A DNA stretch of 55,359 nt from an uncultured SAR86 cluster bacterium (lineage in GTDB: Bacteria > Pseudomonadota > Gammaproteobacteria > Magnimaribacterales > D2472). The notes under the pieces were generated by a model. The model had not been told where the DNA came from. It ran no database searches and saw only the letters and a list, made by a program, of their open reading frames with translations. This document shows positions 1 to 8,430 of the stretch, in pieces. The translations under genes were made by a program, and so were the position numbers. The stretch lies in assembly GCA_902596165.1 (NCBI GenBank), contig CACJSU010000010.1:1-55359 (forward strand). The letters are read 5' to 3'. Each line of letters starts with the position of its first letter. Position 1 is the first letter of the stretch.

Positions 1-65
1 TCAATGTATGGAACCACATTAATATCTGCGTTTAACTTTTTCCTTTTGCCAATTCTGTATATCAA
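1..65 (-). CDS. tolR: TolR, N-terminal fragment (runs off the window)
   Basis: Reading the minus strand from 65 gives a TTG codon followed by IYRIGKRKKLNADINVVPYI. The NADINVVPYID-type stretch is the conserved start of the ExbD/TolR family, just before and into its single membrane segment. TolR forms the proton-driven TolQR motor that energises TolA in the cell envelope. The proposed TTG overlaps the tolQ stop codon (62-64), the translational coupling expected for tolQ-tolR. Only about 21 codons are present, so family identity rests on this short match plus position. No ATG is available in frame, so the TTG start is an inference. Confidence 0.85.
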   Translation of the reverse strand, partial: MIYRIGKRKKLNADINVVPYI

Positions 66-742
66 AGCTTTGCTTTAACCGTTTGTCTATACAGAATACT
101 GGCCAACTCTTCGCCAAATACGGAGGATTGCTGCAATTGGGTATCAGAATCTGATGCAAACCTATTGTATGCAACTACGGCTGGTATTGCAGCAAAAAGA
201 CCTAGAGCTGTTGCAACTAGAGCTTCTGAGATTCCAGGGGCAACAGCATTAATGGTTGCTTGAGTGGCATCAGAAAGACCTTGAAATGAATTGATAATTC
301 CCCAAACTGTTCCAAACAATCCAACATATGGGCTTACCGAGCCTACGTTAGCTAAAAAAGGGAGGTGATTCATTAATGATTCTTCCTCTCTTGCCAATGA
401 TACTCTTATAGCCCTGTTAACGCTTTCCAAGTCTTCGATTGTGATTTGCTGACCCTCACTAAGCCTTAAAAATTCTCCAAATCCATGTTTAAAAACTCGT
501 AAAGATCCCACCAATTCATAATTAGGAGTTTCGTCGATACCCTCATAAAGCTCACTTAAATCCTTGCCTGACCAAAATTCTTTTTCAAATTCTTGGTTGG
601 CTTGTTTGATTCTATTCAAATTAAAATATCTTTCAAAAATAACTATCCATGAAATGATTGAAACCATTAACAATAAAATCATTACTAATTGAACAATCAG
701 GCTCGCTTGGAGAAATAAATCTATAACCGAAAAGTCATCCAT
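62..742 (-). CDS. tolQ: TolQ, Tol-Pal motor proton channel subunit
   Basis: The product is 226 residues, the usual TolQ length. It has one membrane segment near the N terminus (about residues 15-35) and two more in the C-terminal half, within the MotA/TolQ/ExbB domain. The conserved region around residues 130-180 (VGSVSPYVGLFGTVWGI, then a PGISEALVATALGLFAAIPA-type segment) is diagnostic. With TolR it forms the inner-membrane motor that drives TolA and Pal during outer-membrane constriction. It follows ybgC by 1 base and overlaps the presumed tolR start, the standard ybgC-tolQ-tolR order. ExbB is the alternative, but the ybgC neighbour favours TolQ. Confidence 0.96.
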   Translation of the reverse strand: MDDFSVIDLFLQASLIVQLVMILLLMVSIISWIVIFERYFNLNRIKQANQEFEKEFWSGKDLSELYEGIDETPNYELVGSLRVFKHGFGEFLRLSEGQQITIEDLESVNRAIRVSLAREEESLMNHLPFLANVGSVSPYVGLFGTVWGIINSFQGLSDATQATINAVAPGISEALVATALGLFAAIPAVVAYNRFASDSDTQLQQSSVFGEELASILYRQTVKAKL

Positions 743-743
743 A

Positions 744-1160
744 TTAATTCTTAAATAAATTTAATAAACCTAAAGGAAAAGCTTTTGGTTTTCCTGAGTT
801 ATTGTCAATAAAACAAACTTCCACTTCGCCCTTGCAAATGAGTGTATCATTTTTTGAATTCAAAATAGATTGAAAAAATATAGTTCTTGCTTTGCTAACC
901 AGCTCTATTTCAGTTTTTACTGTCAACTCATCTTCTAATATTGCGGGATGGTAATAGGAAAGATTAATTGTTTTTATAACGTAAGACTCATTCCTTTTTG
1001 CAATTGCATCCGTTTGAGATAAGTTATTCTCAATCAAAAACTGAGATCGAGCTCTTTCAAAGTATTTAAGATAATTTGCATGATAAACGACGCCCTGAAA
1101 ATCTGTATCTTCCACATAAACCCTGAGGTGAAAATCTTTAGACTTGAAATGAGGATTCAT
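744..1160 (-). CDS. ybgC: YbgC, Tol-Pal-associated acyl-CoA thioesterase
   Basis: A 138-residue single hot-dog domain of the 4-hydroxybenzoyl-CoA thioesterase type. The signature VEDTDFQGVVYHANYLKYFERAR (given here only by its parts EDTDFQGVVYHANY and FERAR) lies near residues 16-38. The second Asp of EDTD (about D20) is the expected catalytic residue. The family hydrolyses short or medium acyl-CoA and associates with the Tol-Pal system. An upstream in-frame TTG at 1169 is possible, but ATG at 1160 gives an N terminus like other YbgC proteins. It overlaps the preceding nuclease gene by 23 bases. Direct linkage of ybgC to tolQ is normal; the absence of ruvA and ruvB before it is not. Confidence 0.93.
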   Translation of the reverse strand: MNPHFKSKDFHLRVYVEDTDFQGVVYHANYLKYFERARSQFLIENNLSQTDAIAKRNESYVIKTINLSYYHPAILEDELTVKTEIELVSKARTIFFQSILNSKNDTLICKGEVEVCFIDNNSGKPKAFPLGLLNLFKN

Positions 1161-1560
1161 GTTGCTCAATATCTACTTGAAAGAGGTACCTAAGAATTTC
1201 TACAAAATCTTCCCACATTAAATCAATCGTCATGGGTGAAAAATCTAGCTCTGGAATTAAAGTTCCAGCAAGTATCCTCACTTTGATTGGTCGACGATTA
1301 AACTTATAGATTAAAGCTGGAAATTCTCCCTCTCCAGTAGCTGCTAAAACTTGATCCCACCAATCTTGAGATGGTTCAGAACCATCACCGTATCTTTTGC
1401 ATTCCAAGCACCATCTACCTAATTTTAAATCAGGCAATTCTTTTGTTCGTGTTTGCTCAAGAATTCTTTTAACTGGCTGATTTAACCCTAACTGCTCAAC
1501 AAGAAGATTGCCAATTTCTCTCTCAAAATTAGCGCCTTTAGTTCTAGAGTTGATTGCCAC
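1138..1560 (-). CDS. Small PDDEXK nuclease, Hjc/phage-resolvase-like, in the ruvCAB position
   Basis: 140 residues with no similarity I can see to RuvC (RNase H fold). The visible pattern is a PDDEXK nuclease: SRTKGANFEREIG (E13, E15), LPDL (D44) and LECKRYG (E53, K55). These are followed by a helix and a strand resembling the VLAVKF strand of archaeal Hjc (here QVLAAT then PALIYKF). Phage resolvase-like nucleases often begin with NSR-K-G-FER. The start is GTG at 1560, with a GAGGAG ribosome site overlapping the end of yebC, so it is tightly coupled. It lies between yebC and ybgC, where gammaproteobacteria normally carry ruvC, ruvA and ruvB. I infer a Holliday-junction or other structure-specific nuclease, possibly of phage or archaeal-type origin. 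The catalytic residues are seen; the substrate is not known. Confidence 0.7.
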   Translation of the reverse strand: MAINSRTKGANFEREIGNLLVEQLGLNQPVKRILEQTRTKELPDLKLGRWCLECKRYGDGSEPSQDWWDQVLAATGEGEFPALIYKFNRRPIKVRILAGTLIPELDFSPMTIDLMWEDFVEILRYLFQVDIEQHESSFQV

Positions 1561-1562
1561 AA

Positions 1563-2300
1563 TTACTCCTCTTCAGTAAAGTCCTCGGGAAATTCAGCAT
1601 TCGTGTGAACTTCTTGCACATCATCAAGATCATCCATAAAGTTCATGATTTTCAGAACTTTCTCAGATGCTTCTTGATCTAGACTAACCAACGTGTCTGC
1701 TCTCATAGTATTTTCAGCTAACAATGTTTCAATATTTTTTTTCTTGAAAGCCTCTGTAATAGAAGATAAATTTGTTGGAGTGGAAATGATTTCGAAATAG
1801 TCTTCAGTCACAGTAAAATCGTCTGCTCCAGCATCTAATGCAATCTCCATAATTTGATCTTCATCGTGAGATAAATCCACATGTACAACTCCTAGCTTAT
1901 TAAAAAGATAGGCAACAGAACCATCTGTGCCCATATTACCTCCGAATTTTGAAAAAGCATGGCGAACATCAGCAACAGTTCTATTTCTATTATCCGTCAT
2001 TGTCTCCACAAGAATAGCAACGCCATTAGGGCCATAGCCTTCAAAAGTAAGCTCTTCTATTGCGCCCATTTCACCTGTCCCAGAGCCCTTTTGAATTGCT
2101 CGTTTGATTGTATCTTTAGGCATATTTGCAGCATTCGCTTTGTCCAAAGCCAGTCTGAGTCTTGGATTATCGCTTGGATCAGGGCCACCTTTTGCAGCAA
2201 CTGTTATTTCCCTTATAACCTTAGTCCAGATTTTTCCTCTAGAGGCATCCTGCCTTGCTTTTCGATGCTTAATATTTGCCCATTTTGAATGTCCGGCCAT
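1563..2300 (-). CDS. yebC: YebC/TACO1 family protein
   Basis: 245 residues, full length for the family. It opens with MAGHSKWANIKHRKARQDA, the highly conserved start, followed by GGPDPSDNPRLRLAL and IEELTFEGYGPNGVAILVE. Family members have been described both as DNA-binding regulators (PmpR in Pseudomonas) and as translation factors that relieve ribosome stalling, related to mitochondrial TACO1. Which role holds here cannot be read from the sequence. The ATG directly abuts the aspS stop codon, and the gene is coupled downstream to the small nuclease. The aspS-yebC pair is conserved in gammaproteobacteria. Confidence 0.97.
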   Translation of the reverse strand: MAGHSKWANIKHRKARQDASRGKIWTKVIREITVAAKGGPDPSDNPRLRLALDKANAANMPKDTIKRAIQKGSGTGEMGAIEELTFEGYGPNGVAILVETMTDNRNRTVADVRHAFSKFGGNMGTDGSVAYLFNKLGVVHVDLSHDEDQIMEIALDAGADDFTVTEDYFEIISTPTNLSSITEAFKKKNIETLLAENTMRADTLVSLDQEASEKVLKIMNFMDDLDDVQEVHTNAEFPEDFTEEE

Positions 2301-4067
2301 CTATTGCTCCCGTTCAAAGGTTGATTTGATGTTTAACTCGTCAAGTTGATCATCAGAAACTATGCCGGGAGCATCTGTAAGTAAACAAGATGCACTTTGC
2401 GTTTTGGGAAAGGCAATAACATCACGGATGTTAGTAGTGTCAGATAGCAACATCACAATTCTATCTAGACCAAATGCAATGCCTCCATGAGGGGGACATC
2501 CAGATGATAATGCTGACAAAAGGAATCCAAATTTTTCCTTGGCTTCATTCGAAGAAATTCCGAGTATAGAAAATATCTCTTTTTGCATTGAGGGCTCATA
2601 GACTCTTAAAGATCCACCACCAAGCTCATATCCATTCAGAACAAAGTCATATGCGCATGCTAATGCATTATCTGGATCATTTTTTAATTCATCAATTGTT
2701 ACAGCCGGCAAGGTAAATGGATGATGCAAAGATGTAAGATTGTTTTCTTTATTTCTTTCAAACATTGGAAAATCTACTATCCAGCATGGCGCCCATGAAT
2801 AATTCATTAAACCTAAGTCTTCACCAAGTTTTTTTATCAGTGAGCTCATTGAGAGATTAACAATGCCTGCCTTTCCAGCTCCGAAAAATATAATGTCATT
2901 ATTTTGCGCATTGATAGAGGAAAGAATTGAATCAATAGTTTCCTGTTGAAAAAATTTAAGAATTGGTGACTGAAGTCCATTTTCCTGATCAAGGTCTACG
3001 ACTTTTATATATGCGAGACCTTTAGCACCCAACTTGCCAACATAATCTGTATACTCATCAATTTTTTTTCTTGTCAAAGATGCAGCGCCTGGAACCTTTA
3101 AGGCTACAACCCGAGATGCAGGATCATTTGCAGGACCGGAAAATACTTTAAATTCTTCATGTTTCACAAACTTAGAGATGTCATTAAGCTCAAGCGGGAT
3201 TCTTAAATCTGGCTTATCACATCCATACTTTTCAATAGATTCTTTGTATGTAATTCTTGGTACTTCTGTTTTTTGATAGTCAGTAAATTCAGAAAGCAAT
3301 GATGTAACCAGATCCTCTCCAAGGTCTAGGATTTCTTCAGCAGAAACAAATGAAGCTTCAATATCAACCTGAGTAAATTCGGGCTGTCTATCAGCTCGCA
3401 AATCTTCATCTCTGAAGCATTTAGCGATCTGATAGTATTTATCCATCCCACCAATCATTAACAACTGTTTAAATAGTTGAGGAGATTGAGGCAATGCAAA
3501 AAACTCACCAGGATGCACTCTACTTGGAACAAGATAATCTCTTGCTCCTTCAGGTGTAGCTTTTGTCAATATTGGAGTCTCAATTTCATGAAAATTATTA
3601 TTTTCTAAAACAGATCTTATCTTTGAAGTGATCTGCGATCTTTTAACCAACCTTTGATTAACATCAGGACGTCTTAAATCTAAAAATCTATGTTTGAGCC
3701 TTACATCCTCATTAACATCTTGATAGTCATCAAGAGGAAATTGAGGAGTCACAGCTGAACTAAAAATCTCTAAATTGCTTGCTTCAATTTCTATCTCTCC
3801 GGTAGCCATTTTTGGATTTATGGCGCCTTCAACTCTCTTTCTTACTAACCCTTCGATATGAACAACATACTCGCTTCTGCAGGAATCAGCAGTATTAAAC
3901 ACTTCTTTCAAATCGGGATTAAAAACAACTTGGACTATTCCATGCAAATCACGAATATCTAAAAAAATTACGCCGCCGTGATCTCTTCGTTTATGAACCC
4001 ATCCTGAAATCTCAATATTGCTACCAATGTCTGAACTATTTATATCTCCGCAATAATGTGAACGCAT
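2301..4067 (-). CDS. aspS: Aspartyl-tRNA synthetase, probably non-discriminating
   Basis: 588 residues, the bacterial type with an N-terminal OB-fold anticodon domain, a class II catalytic core and an inserted GAD domain. Class II motif 2 is visible as [16 protein letters not shown], and motif 3 as [13 protein letters not shown] near the C terminus. The anticodon domain reads [14 protein letters not shown] with His at position 30, and a Gly at about position 81 (VEGAIN). In Pseudomonas aeruginosa the equivalent His31 and Gly83 are features of an enzyme that charges both tRNA-Asp and tRNA-Asn. Discriminating enzymes such as that of E. coli have Leu at the first site. I therefore infer a non-discriminating enzyme that would need GatCAB. 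It lies between fmdB and yebC, as in Pseudomonas. Confidence 0.97.
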   Translation of the reverse strand: MRSHYCGDINSSDIGSNIEISGWVHKRRDHGGVIFLDIRDLHGIVQVVFNPDLKEVFNTADSCRSEYVVHIEGLVRKRVEGAINPKMATGEIEIEASNLEIFSSAVTPQFPLDDYQDVNEDVRLKHRFLDLRRPDVNQRLVKRSQITSKIRSVLENNNFHEIETPILTKATPEGARDYLVPSRVHPGEFFALPQSPQLFKQLLMIGGMDKYYQIAKCFRDEDLRADRQPEFTQVDIEASFVSAEEILDLGEDLVTSLLSEFTDYQKTEVPRITYKESIEKYGCDKPDLRIPLELNDISKFVKHEEFKVFSGPANDPASRVVALKVPGAASLTRKKIDEYTDYVGKLGAKGLAYIKVVDLDQENGLQSPILKFFQQETIDSILSSINAQNNDIIFFGAGKAGIVNLSMSSLIKKLGEDLGLMNYSWAPCWIVDFPMFERNKENNLTSLHHPFTLPAVTIDELKNDPDNALACAYDFVLNGYELGGGSLRVYEPSMQKEIFSILGISSNEAKEKFGFLLSALSSGCPPHGGIAFGLDRIVMLLSDTTNIRDVIAFPKTQSASCLLTDAPGIVSDDQLDELNIKSTFEREQ

Positions 4068-4082
4068 TTTTATCTCTCTTCT

Positions 4083-4373
4083 TTAAGTTTTTTTATCTGA
4101 GCTTTTGTTTTTAGGTTTATCAGCAGTTTTAGTCTGTTCTTTGGGCTGTTTTGCTTTTTCATCCTTAGTATCTACTATATTCTTTTTAGAGCCAGTTTTA
4201 AAATCAGTTTCATACCAGCCTCCCCCCTTCAATCTGAATGATGGAGCAGAAACTAATTTTTGTATTGATTTTTGATTACATTCAGGACAATTTTCAACAG
4301 GATTATCTGAAAAACTCTGAATAACTTCAAATTGATGCTCACATTTCAAACATTTATATTCATAAATCGGCAT
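4083..4373 (-). CDS. FmdB family zinc-ribbon protein
   Basis: 96 residues. The N-terminal part MPIYEYKCLKCEHQFE followed by ENCPECNQ shows two CxxC pairs forming a zinc ribbon. SAPSFRLKGGGWYETDFK is the conserved second half of the FmdB regulatory-protein domain. The last 35 residues are a low-complexity Lys/Asp/Thr-rich tail. Its molecular function is not established. It is the first gene of the fmdB-aspS-yebC unit, 15 bases ahead of aspS and divergent from proS with 54 bases between start codons, so its promoter must lie in or near that spacer. Confidence 0.9.
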   Translation of the reverse strand: MPIYEYKCLKCEHQFEVIQSFSDNPVENCPECNQKSIQKLVSAPSFRLKGGGWYETDFKTGSKKNIVDTKDEKAKQPKEQTKTADKPKNKSSDKKT

Positions 4374-4427
4374 AAGTCTCTAAAAAAATATAGAATTATA
4401 AACTAAATGAAAATTCAAATATAAAAA
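4374..4427. promoter_or_regulatory. Divergent spacer between fmdB and proS
   Basis: Only 54 bases separate the two start codons, and nearly all of them are A or T. This spacer must hold at least part of the promoters for the leftward fmdB-aspS-yebC-ybgC-tol unit and the rightward proS gene. TATAGAAT- and TATAAA-like hexamers occur in it, but the composition makes them uninformative. Neither gene has a clear Shine-Dalgarno sequence, so short-leader or leaderless transcripts are possible. Confidence 0.4.
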
Positions 4428-5708
4428 ATGTTTTGGTCCAAGATTTTTTTGCCCACTTTAAAGGATACTCCTCAAGATGCGGAGGTTATCAGCCATCAAC
4501 TAATGCTTAGATCCGGGATGATAAGAAAAGTTGCATCGGGGATCTATACATGGCTTCCCATTGGATTAAAAGTATTAAGAAAGGTAGAAAATATTGTCCG
4601 AGAAGAGATGGATGCGTCTGGAGCACAAGAAGTTCTGATGCCAATGGTTCAACCAAAAGACCTATGGGAAGAAACTCAAAGATGGGAAAAGATGGGTCCA
4701 GAGCTATTACGAATTCAAGATAGACATGAAAGAGATTTTTGCCTTGGCCCAACACACGAAGAAGTAATAACAGACTTAATCAGAAATAATTTTAAAAGCT
4801 ATAAAGAATTACCTCTAAACCTTTATCAAATCCAAACTAAGTTCAGAGATGAAGTGAGGCCAAGATATGGCGTAATGAGAGGAAGGGAGTTTTTAATGAA
4901 AGACTCCTATAGCTTTAATCTAAATGAAGAATCATTAAACGAATCATATCTCGCAATGAAAGAAGCCTACAAAAAAATTCTAGATAGGTTGGGCTTAAAA
5001 TTTAAAATTGTAAAAGCAGATTCAGGGGCAATTGGTGGCGATACATCAGAAGAATTTCATGTTTTAGCAGATAATGGTGAAGATACCATTGCGGTCAGTG
5101 ACTCCTCTGATTTTGCTATTAATACCGAACTATTACTCGAAGATGGAGATGATCTAGAATCTCTTCAAGGAAAACCATCACCTGATGGAAAAGGTGTTAT
5201 TGAAATTAAAAAGGGAATTGAGGTTGGTCATATTTTTCAACTTGGCAAAGTTTATACAGATGCTATGAAAGCAAATGTTCTTGATAATGAAGGAAAAGCA
5301 ACGAGCCTCTTTATGGGTTGCTATGGGATAGGAGTATCAAGACTTGTAGCCGCAGCAATAGAGCAAAACAATGATGAAAAAGGGATCATATGGCCGGAGG
5401 CTATGACTCCGTTCGAAGTAAATATCGTCGCTATAGGTTTTGACAAAGATAAAAAAATTGCAAAAGCTGCGACAGATTTATATAACCAATTATTATCCAT
5501 GGGATACGAGGTAATACTTGATGACCGAAAAGATGGGTATGGAGTAAAAATGAAAGATGCTGAATTAATTGGTATTCCAATAAATATTATTATTGGTAAA
5601 CAATATCTGCAAAATAACGAAATAGAGCTTAAACACAGAAATGGTCAAAGCTCTATTGGAAAAATTGAGGATATTACAACTATTTTTGAGCACTACAAAA
5701 GTAGCTAA
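4428..5708 (+). CDS. proS: Prolyl-tRNA synthetase lacking the INS editing domain
   Basis: 426 residues against about 570 for the usual gammaproteobacterial enzyme. Class II motif 2 ([21 protein letters not shown], residues 139-159) and motif 3 (GCYGIGVSR, residues 297-305) are intact, as is the C-terminal anticodon-binding domain ([20 protein letters not shown]). Between them, the text familiar from E. coli ProRS ([22 protein letters not shown] ... PSPDGKG, given in part) is joined through only about 12 residues (about 235-246). The roughly 180-residue INS domain, which deacylates Ala-tRNA-Pro, is therefore absent. Aminoacylation should be normal, but proofreading would need a separate enzyme such as ProXp-ala. 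The gene is monocistronic, and its stop abuts the convergent thiolase stop. Confidence 0.96.
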   Translation: MFWSKIFLPTLKDTPQDAEVISHQLMLRSGMIRKVASGIYTWLPIGLKVLRKVENIVREEMDASGAQEVLMPMVQPKDLWEETQRWEKMGPELLRIQDRHERDFCLGPTHEEVITDLIRNNFKSYKELPLNLYQIQTKFRDEVRPRYGVMRGREFLMKDSYSFNLNEESLNESYLAMKEAYKKILDRLGLKFKIVKADSGAIGGDTSEEFHVLADNGEDTIAVSDSSDFAINTELLLEDGDDLESLQGKPSPDGKGVIEIKKGIEVGHIFQLGKVYTDAMKANVLDNEGKATSLFMGCYGIGVSRLVAAAIEQNNDEKGIIWPEAMTPFEVNIVAIGFDKDKKIAKAATDLYNQLLSMGYEVILDDRKDGYGVKMKDAELIGIPINIIIGKQYLQNNEIELKHRNGQSSIGKIEDITTIFEHYKSS

Positions 5709-6887
5709 TTAAATCCTCTGAATAATTGTTGCATTAGCAGTTCCACCGCCCTCGCAGATTGCTTGCAAACCATATTTCCCGTTTGTTCTTTCAAGCTCGT
5801 GTAATAAAGTTGTCATTAGCTTTGCTCCAGTAGCGCCCAAAGGATGACCCAATGCCATCGCACCGCCATTAACATTTAATTTCTCCATATCAGCTTTTAA
5901 TTCAATTGCCCAGGACAAAGGAACAGGAGCAAAAGCTTCATTGACCTCATATAGATCAATATCATTTATATTAAGATTGGTAGCTTTTAAGACTTTGTGT
6001 GAGGCAGGTATTGGCCCACCGAGCATCATTATCGGATCGTCTCCAACAACACTAATTCCAACGATCCGAGCTCTTGGATCTGCTTTTACTTTTTTAAGCC
6101 CTTCATCATTACAAATCATAAGTGCAGCAGCGCCATCTGTAATTTGACTTGCATTACCCGCAGTTATGACGCCGCCTTCAGTAACTGGATTCAAACCTGA
6201 TAGAGCCTCAAGGCTTGCATCATATCTAATGCCCTCGTCATTTAGAACCATATCAGTTTTTCCTTCAGCATTTTTCGCTTGAACTGGAAGAATCTCTCTA
6301 TCAAAATACTTGCCCTCAACAGCTGCAGCTGCTTTTTGATGACTACTTAAAGCAAACTTATCAAGATCCTCTCTAGACAAATTCCATTTTTCTGCCATCA
6401 GTTCTGCACCAGTAAATTGAGAAAAGAAAATACCAGGATATCTTTCCTTCATACCATCTGAGTCAAATGGTAAGCCATGGCCAGCTTCATACCCATCTTT
6501 AATACTTGCACCTATAGGCACCATAGACATAACTTCTACTCCACCACCAATTACAACATCTTGAGTTCCAGACATTACAGCCTGAATTGCAAAGTGAATA
6601 GCTTGTTGAGATGAGCCGCATTGCCGATCAACTGAAGTTCCAGGCACAGACTCTGGCAGGCTTGAAGCAAGAATTGCATTTCTAGCAACGTTGCCTGATT
6701 GTGCGCCGACTTGATCAACACAACCAAATACAACATCGTCAATTAATTCAGGATTAATACCTGATTGATGAACCAATTCATCAAGAACTTTTGCACCAAG
6801 ATCTGCTGGATGCCACTGACTTAAACTTCCATTTTTCTTTCCGCCAGCTGTACGAACAGCTGATACTATATATGCATTATTTGACAT
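5709..6887 (-). CDS. Thiolase family acetyl-CoA acyltransferase
   Basis: 392 residues, full length. Catalytic signatures are present: the acylated Cys in VDRQCGSSQQA (C90), the His in GHPLGATGAK, and the second Cys in CEGGGTANA near the C terminus. The family interconverts acetoacetyl- or 3-ketoacyl-CoA and acetyl-CoA. Without fadB, a reductase or hbd genes next to it, I cannot separate a beta-oxidation role from a biosynthetic one. The start is ATG with GGAGA upstream. That ribosome site lies in a small inverted repeat (CTCTC 6892-6896 and GAGAG 6904-6908). It converges on proS with no spacer at all. Confidence 0.93.
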   Translation of the reverse strand: MSNNAYIVSAVRTAGGKKNGSLSQWHPADLGAKVLDELVHQSGINPELIDDVVFGCVDQVGAQSGNVARNAILASSLPESVPGTSVDRQCGSSQQAIHFAIQAVMSGTQDVVIGGGVEVMSMVPIGASIKDGYEAGHGLPFDSDGMKERYPGIFFSQFTGAELMAEKWNLSREDLDKFALSSHQKAAAAVEGKYFDREILPVQAKNAEGKTDMVLNDEGIRYDASLEALSGLNPVTEGGVITAGNASQITDGAAALMICNDEGLKKVKADPRARIVGISVVGDDPIMMLGGPIPASHKVLKATNLNINDIDLYEVNEAFAPVPLSWAIELKADMEKLNVNGGAMALGHPLGATGAKLMTTLLHELERTNGKYGLQAICEGGGTANATIIQRI

Positions 6888-6951
6888 AACTCTCTCCTAT
6901 ATTGAGAGTATCTTAATCAATTTTCAGCTCGCATAACAAGTTTAAAAATAA

Positions 6952-7959
6952 TTATTTCTTAGCAGCTTTCTTAGCAGAAGGTATATATGCCTTTCTAATC
7001 TCTTTAACCAAGCTGTCTCTGATTTTAGTATTTTCTCTTAGAAACTTACTTGCATTGACCTTTCCTTGACCAATCTTTTCTCCATTATGGCTATACCATG
7101 ATCCAGATTTTTCAACCAACTCAAGCTTTTGACCAAGCTCTAAAATTTCCCCCTCGGTATTAATTCCCTCGCCATACATTATCTGAAATTCAGCTTGCTT
7201 AAATGGAGGGGAAACTTTGTTTTTTACAACTTTAACTCTTGTCTCATTTCCCACAACTTCCTCGCCTTCTTTAACCGCACCTATGCGTCTAATATCCAGG
7301 CGAACTGAGGAGTAAAATTTTAGGGCATTTCCACCAGTAGTGGTTTCTGGATTACCAAACATTACACCGATCTTCATTCTGATTTGATTGATAAAAATAA
7401 CCATAGCATTAGATCTTTGGATATTGCCTGTGATTTTTCTAAGCGCTTGCGACATCAATCGTGCCTGTAATCCAACATGATGATCACCCATATCACCTTC
7501 AATTTCAGCACGAGGTGTCAGCGCTGCAACAGAATCTACAACAATCAAATCTACGCTACCTGATTTAACAAGCATGTCAGTTACTTCTAGTGCCTGCTCT
7601 CCAGTATCTGGCTGAGATAATAAAAGCTCATCTACATTCACACCTAATTTTTCAGCATAATTTGGATCCAACGCATGCTCAGCATCTATAAATGCTGCCG
7701 TACCACCGGCTTTTTGACATTCAGCAATGGCTTGAAGCGTTAATGTTGTTTTTCCAGACGATTCAGGACCAAAAATTTCAACTACCCTTCCCTTTGGAAG
7801 ACCTCCAATTCCTAGAGCAATATCTAAACCAAGAGAACCGGTTGAAACAGATGGGATGTCTACTATCTCCCTATCTCCCATTTTCATAACGGTTCCTTTA
7901 CCGAATTGTTTTTCTATTTGTGATAAAGCTTCACTTAGGTTTTTATCTTTGTCTGACAT
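6952..7959 (-). CDS. recA: RecA recombinase
   Basis: 335 residues. Walker A GPESSGKT is at residues 64-71, followed by the conserved core ([39 protein letters not shown], quoted as short motifs) and a short basic tail ending KKAAKK. It catalyses strand exchange and stimulates LexA self-cleavage. The strong AGGAG ribosome site sits 6 bases before ATG. The promoter overlaps a near-consensus LexA operator (see the separate entry), so SOS control is expected. No recX follows. Downstream is a 64-base gap to the thiolase start with no clear terminator. Confidence 0.99.
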   Translation of the reverse strand: MSDKDKNLSEALSQIEKQFGKGTVMKMGDREIVDIPSVSTGSLGLDIALGIGGLPKGRVVEIFGPESSGKTTLTLQAIAECQKAGGTAAFIDAEHALDPNYAEKLGVNVDELLLSQPDTGEQALEVTDMLVKSGSVDLIVVDSVAALTPRAEIEGDMGDHHVGLQARLMSQALRKITGNIQRSNAMVIFINQIRMKIGVMFGNPETTTGGNALKFYSSVRLDIRRIGAVKEGEEVVGNETRVKVVKNKVSPPFKQAEFQIMYGEGINTEGEILELGQKLELVEKSGSWYSHNGEKIGQGKVNASKFLRENTKIRDSLVKEIRKAYIPSAKKAAKK

Positions 7960-7971
7960 AATGAACTCCTT

Positions 7972-7991
7972 TACTGTATATTTATACAGTA
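7972..7991 (-). promoter_or_regulatory. LexA (SOS) box at the recA promoter
   Basis: The 20 bases on the plus strand read TACTGTATATTTATACAGTA. They fit the gammaproteobacterial CTG-N10-CAG consensus, including the TA flanks, with one difference from the ideal E. coli box. The site lies 13 bases upstream of the recA ATG. A plausible promoter (TTTACT, 16 bases, TATACT) runs into it, so bound LexA would block the -10 and start region. This predicts a LexA repressor elsewhere in the genome. Confidence 0.93.
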
Positions 7992-7998
7992 TATTACA

Positions 7999-8032
7999 AA
8001 TTTGATAAAAGTAAAATAAATATTATCAAATT
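7999..8032. repeat. 10-base inverted repeat between recA and fdxA
   Basis: The arms AATTTGATAA (7999-8008) and TTATCAAATT (8023-8032) are perfect complements separated by 14 bases. The right part covers the probable -35 region of recA (TTTACT on the minus strand, 8010-8015). It could be an operator for recA or the divergent fdxA, or a chance dyad in AT-rich DNA. It is unrelated to the LexA box in sequence. Confidence 0.45.
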
Positions 8033-8095
8033 CATGCTGACTTGTTCATTACTCATTGTTAAAATCTTTTTTAATCTAATTTTTCACCATAAACA

Positions 8096-8419
8096 ATGGC
8101 ATTCATAGTTACAGAATCATGTATCAAGTGCAAGCACACAGATTGTGTTGAAGTCTGTCCTGTTGATTGTTTTTACGAGGGTCCAAACTTTCTAGTTATC
8201 CACCCAGAAGAATGTATTGATTGTGCATTGTGTGAACCAGAATGCCCGGTAGATGCTATTTTCTCTGAAGATGAACTTCCCTCTGATCAGATAGAATTTA
8301 TTGAAATTAATGCTGAATTAAGTGAAATTTGGCCAAATATTACAGAAGAAAAAGATGAGTTGCCCGAAGCCAAGAAGTTTGCAGAAATTAAAGAAAAGAA
8401 ACATCTTCTTGAGCGCTAA
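8096..8419 (+). CDS. fdxA: 7Fe ferredoxin (FdxA, [3Fe-4S][4Fe-4S])
   Basis: 107 residues, the Azotobacter ferredoxin I type. The cysteines fall at 9, 12, 17, 21 and 25, then 40, 43, 46 and 50. This gives the CxxxxxxxCxxxC...C and CxxCxxCxxxC arrangement with the extra Cys at 12 typical of the family. The C-terminal half is the usual charged extension. It is a small electron carrier; the partner is not evident. It is divergent from recA, and in related bacteria fdxA lies close to mutS and recA. It ends 11 bases before the convergent nlpD stop. No obvious ribosome site precedes its ATG. Confidence 0.95.
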   Translation: MAFIVTESCIKCKHTDCVEVCPVDCFYEGPNFLVIHPEECIDCALCEPECPVDAIFSEDELPSDQIEFIEINAELSEIWPNITEEKDELPEAKKFAEIKEKKHLLER

Positions 8420-8430
8420 ATTATATTTGA

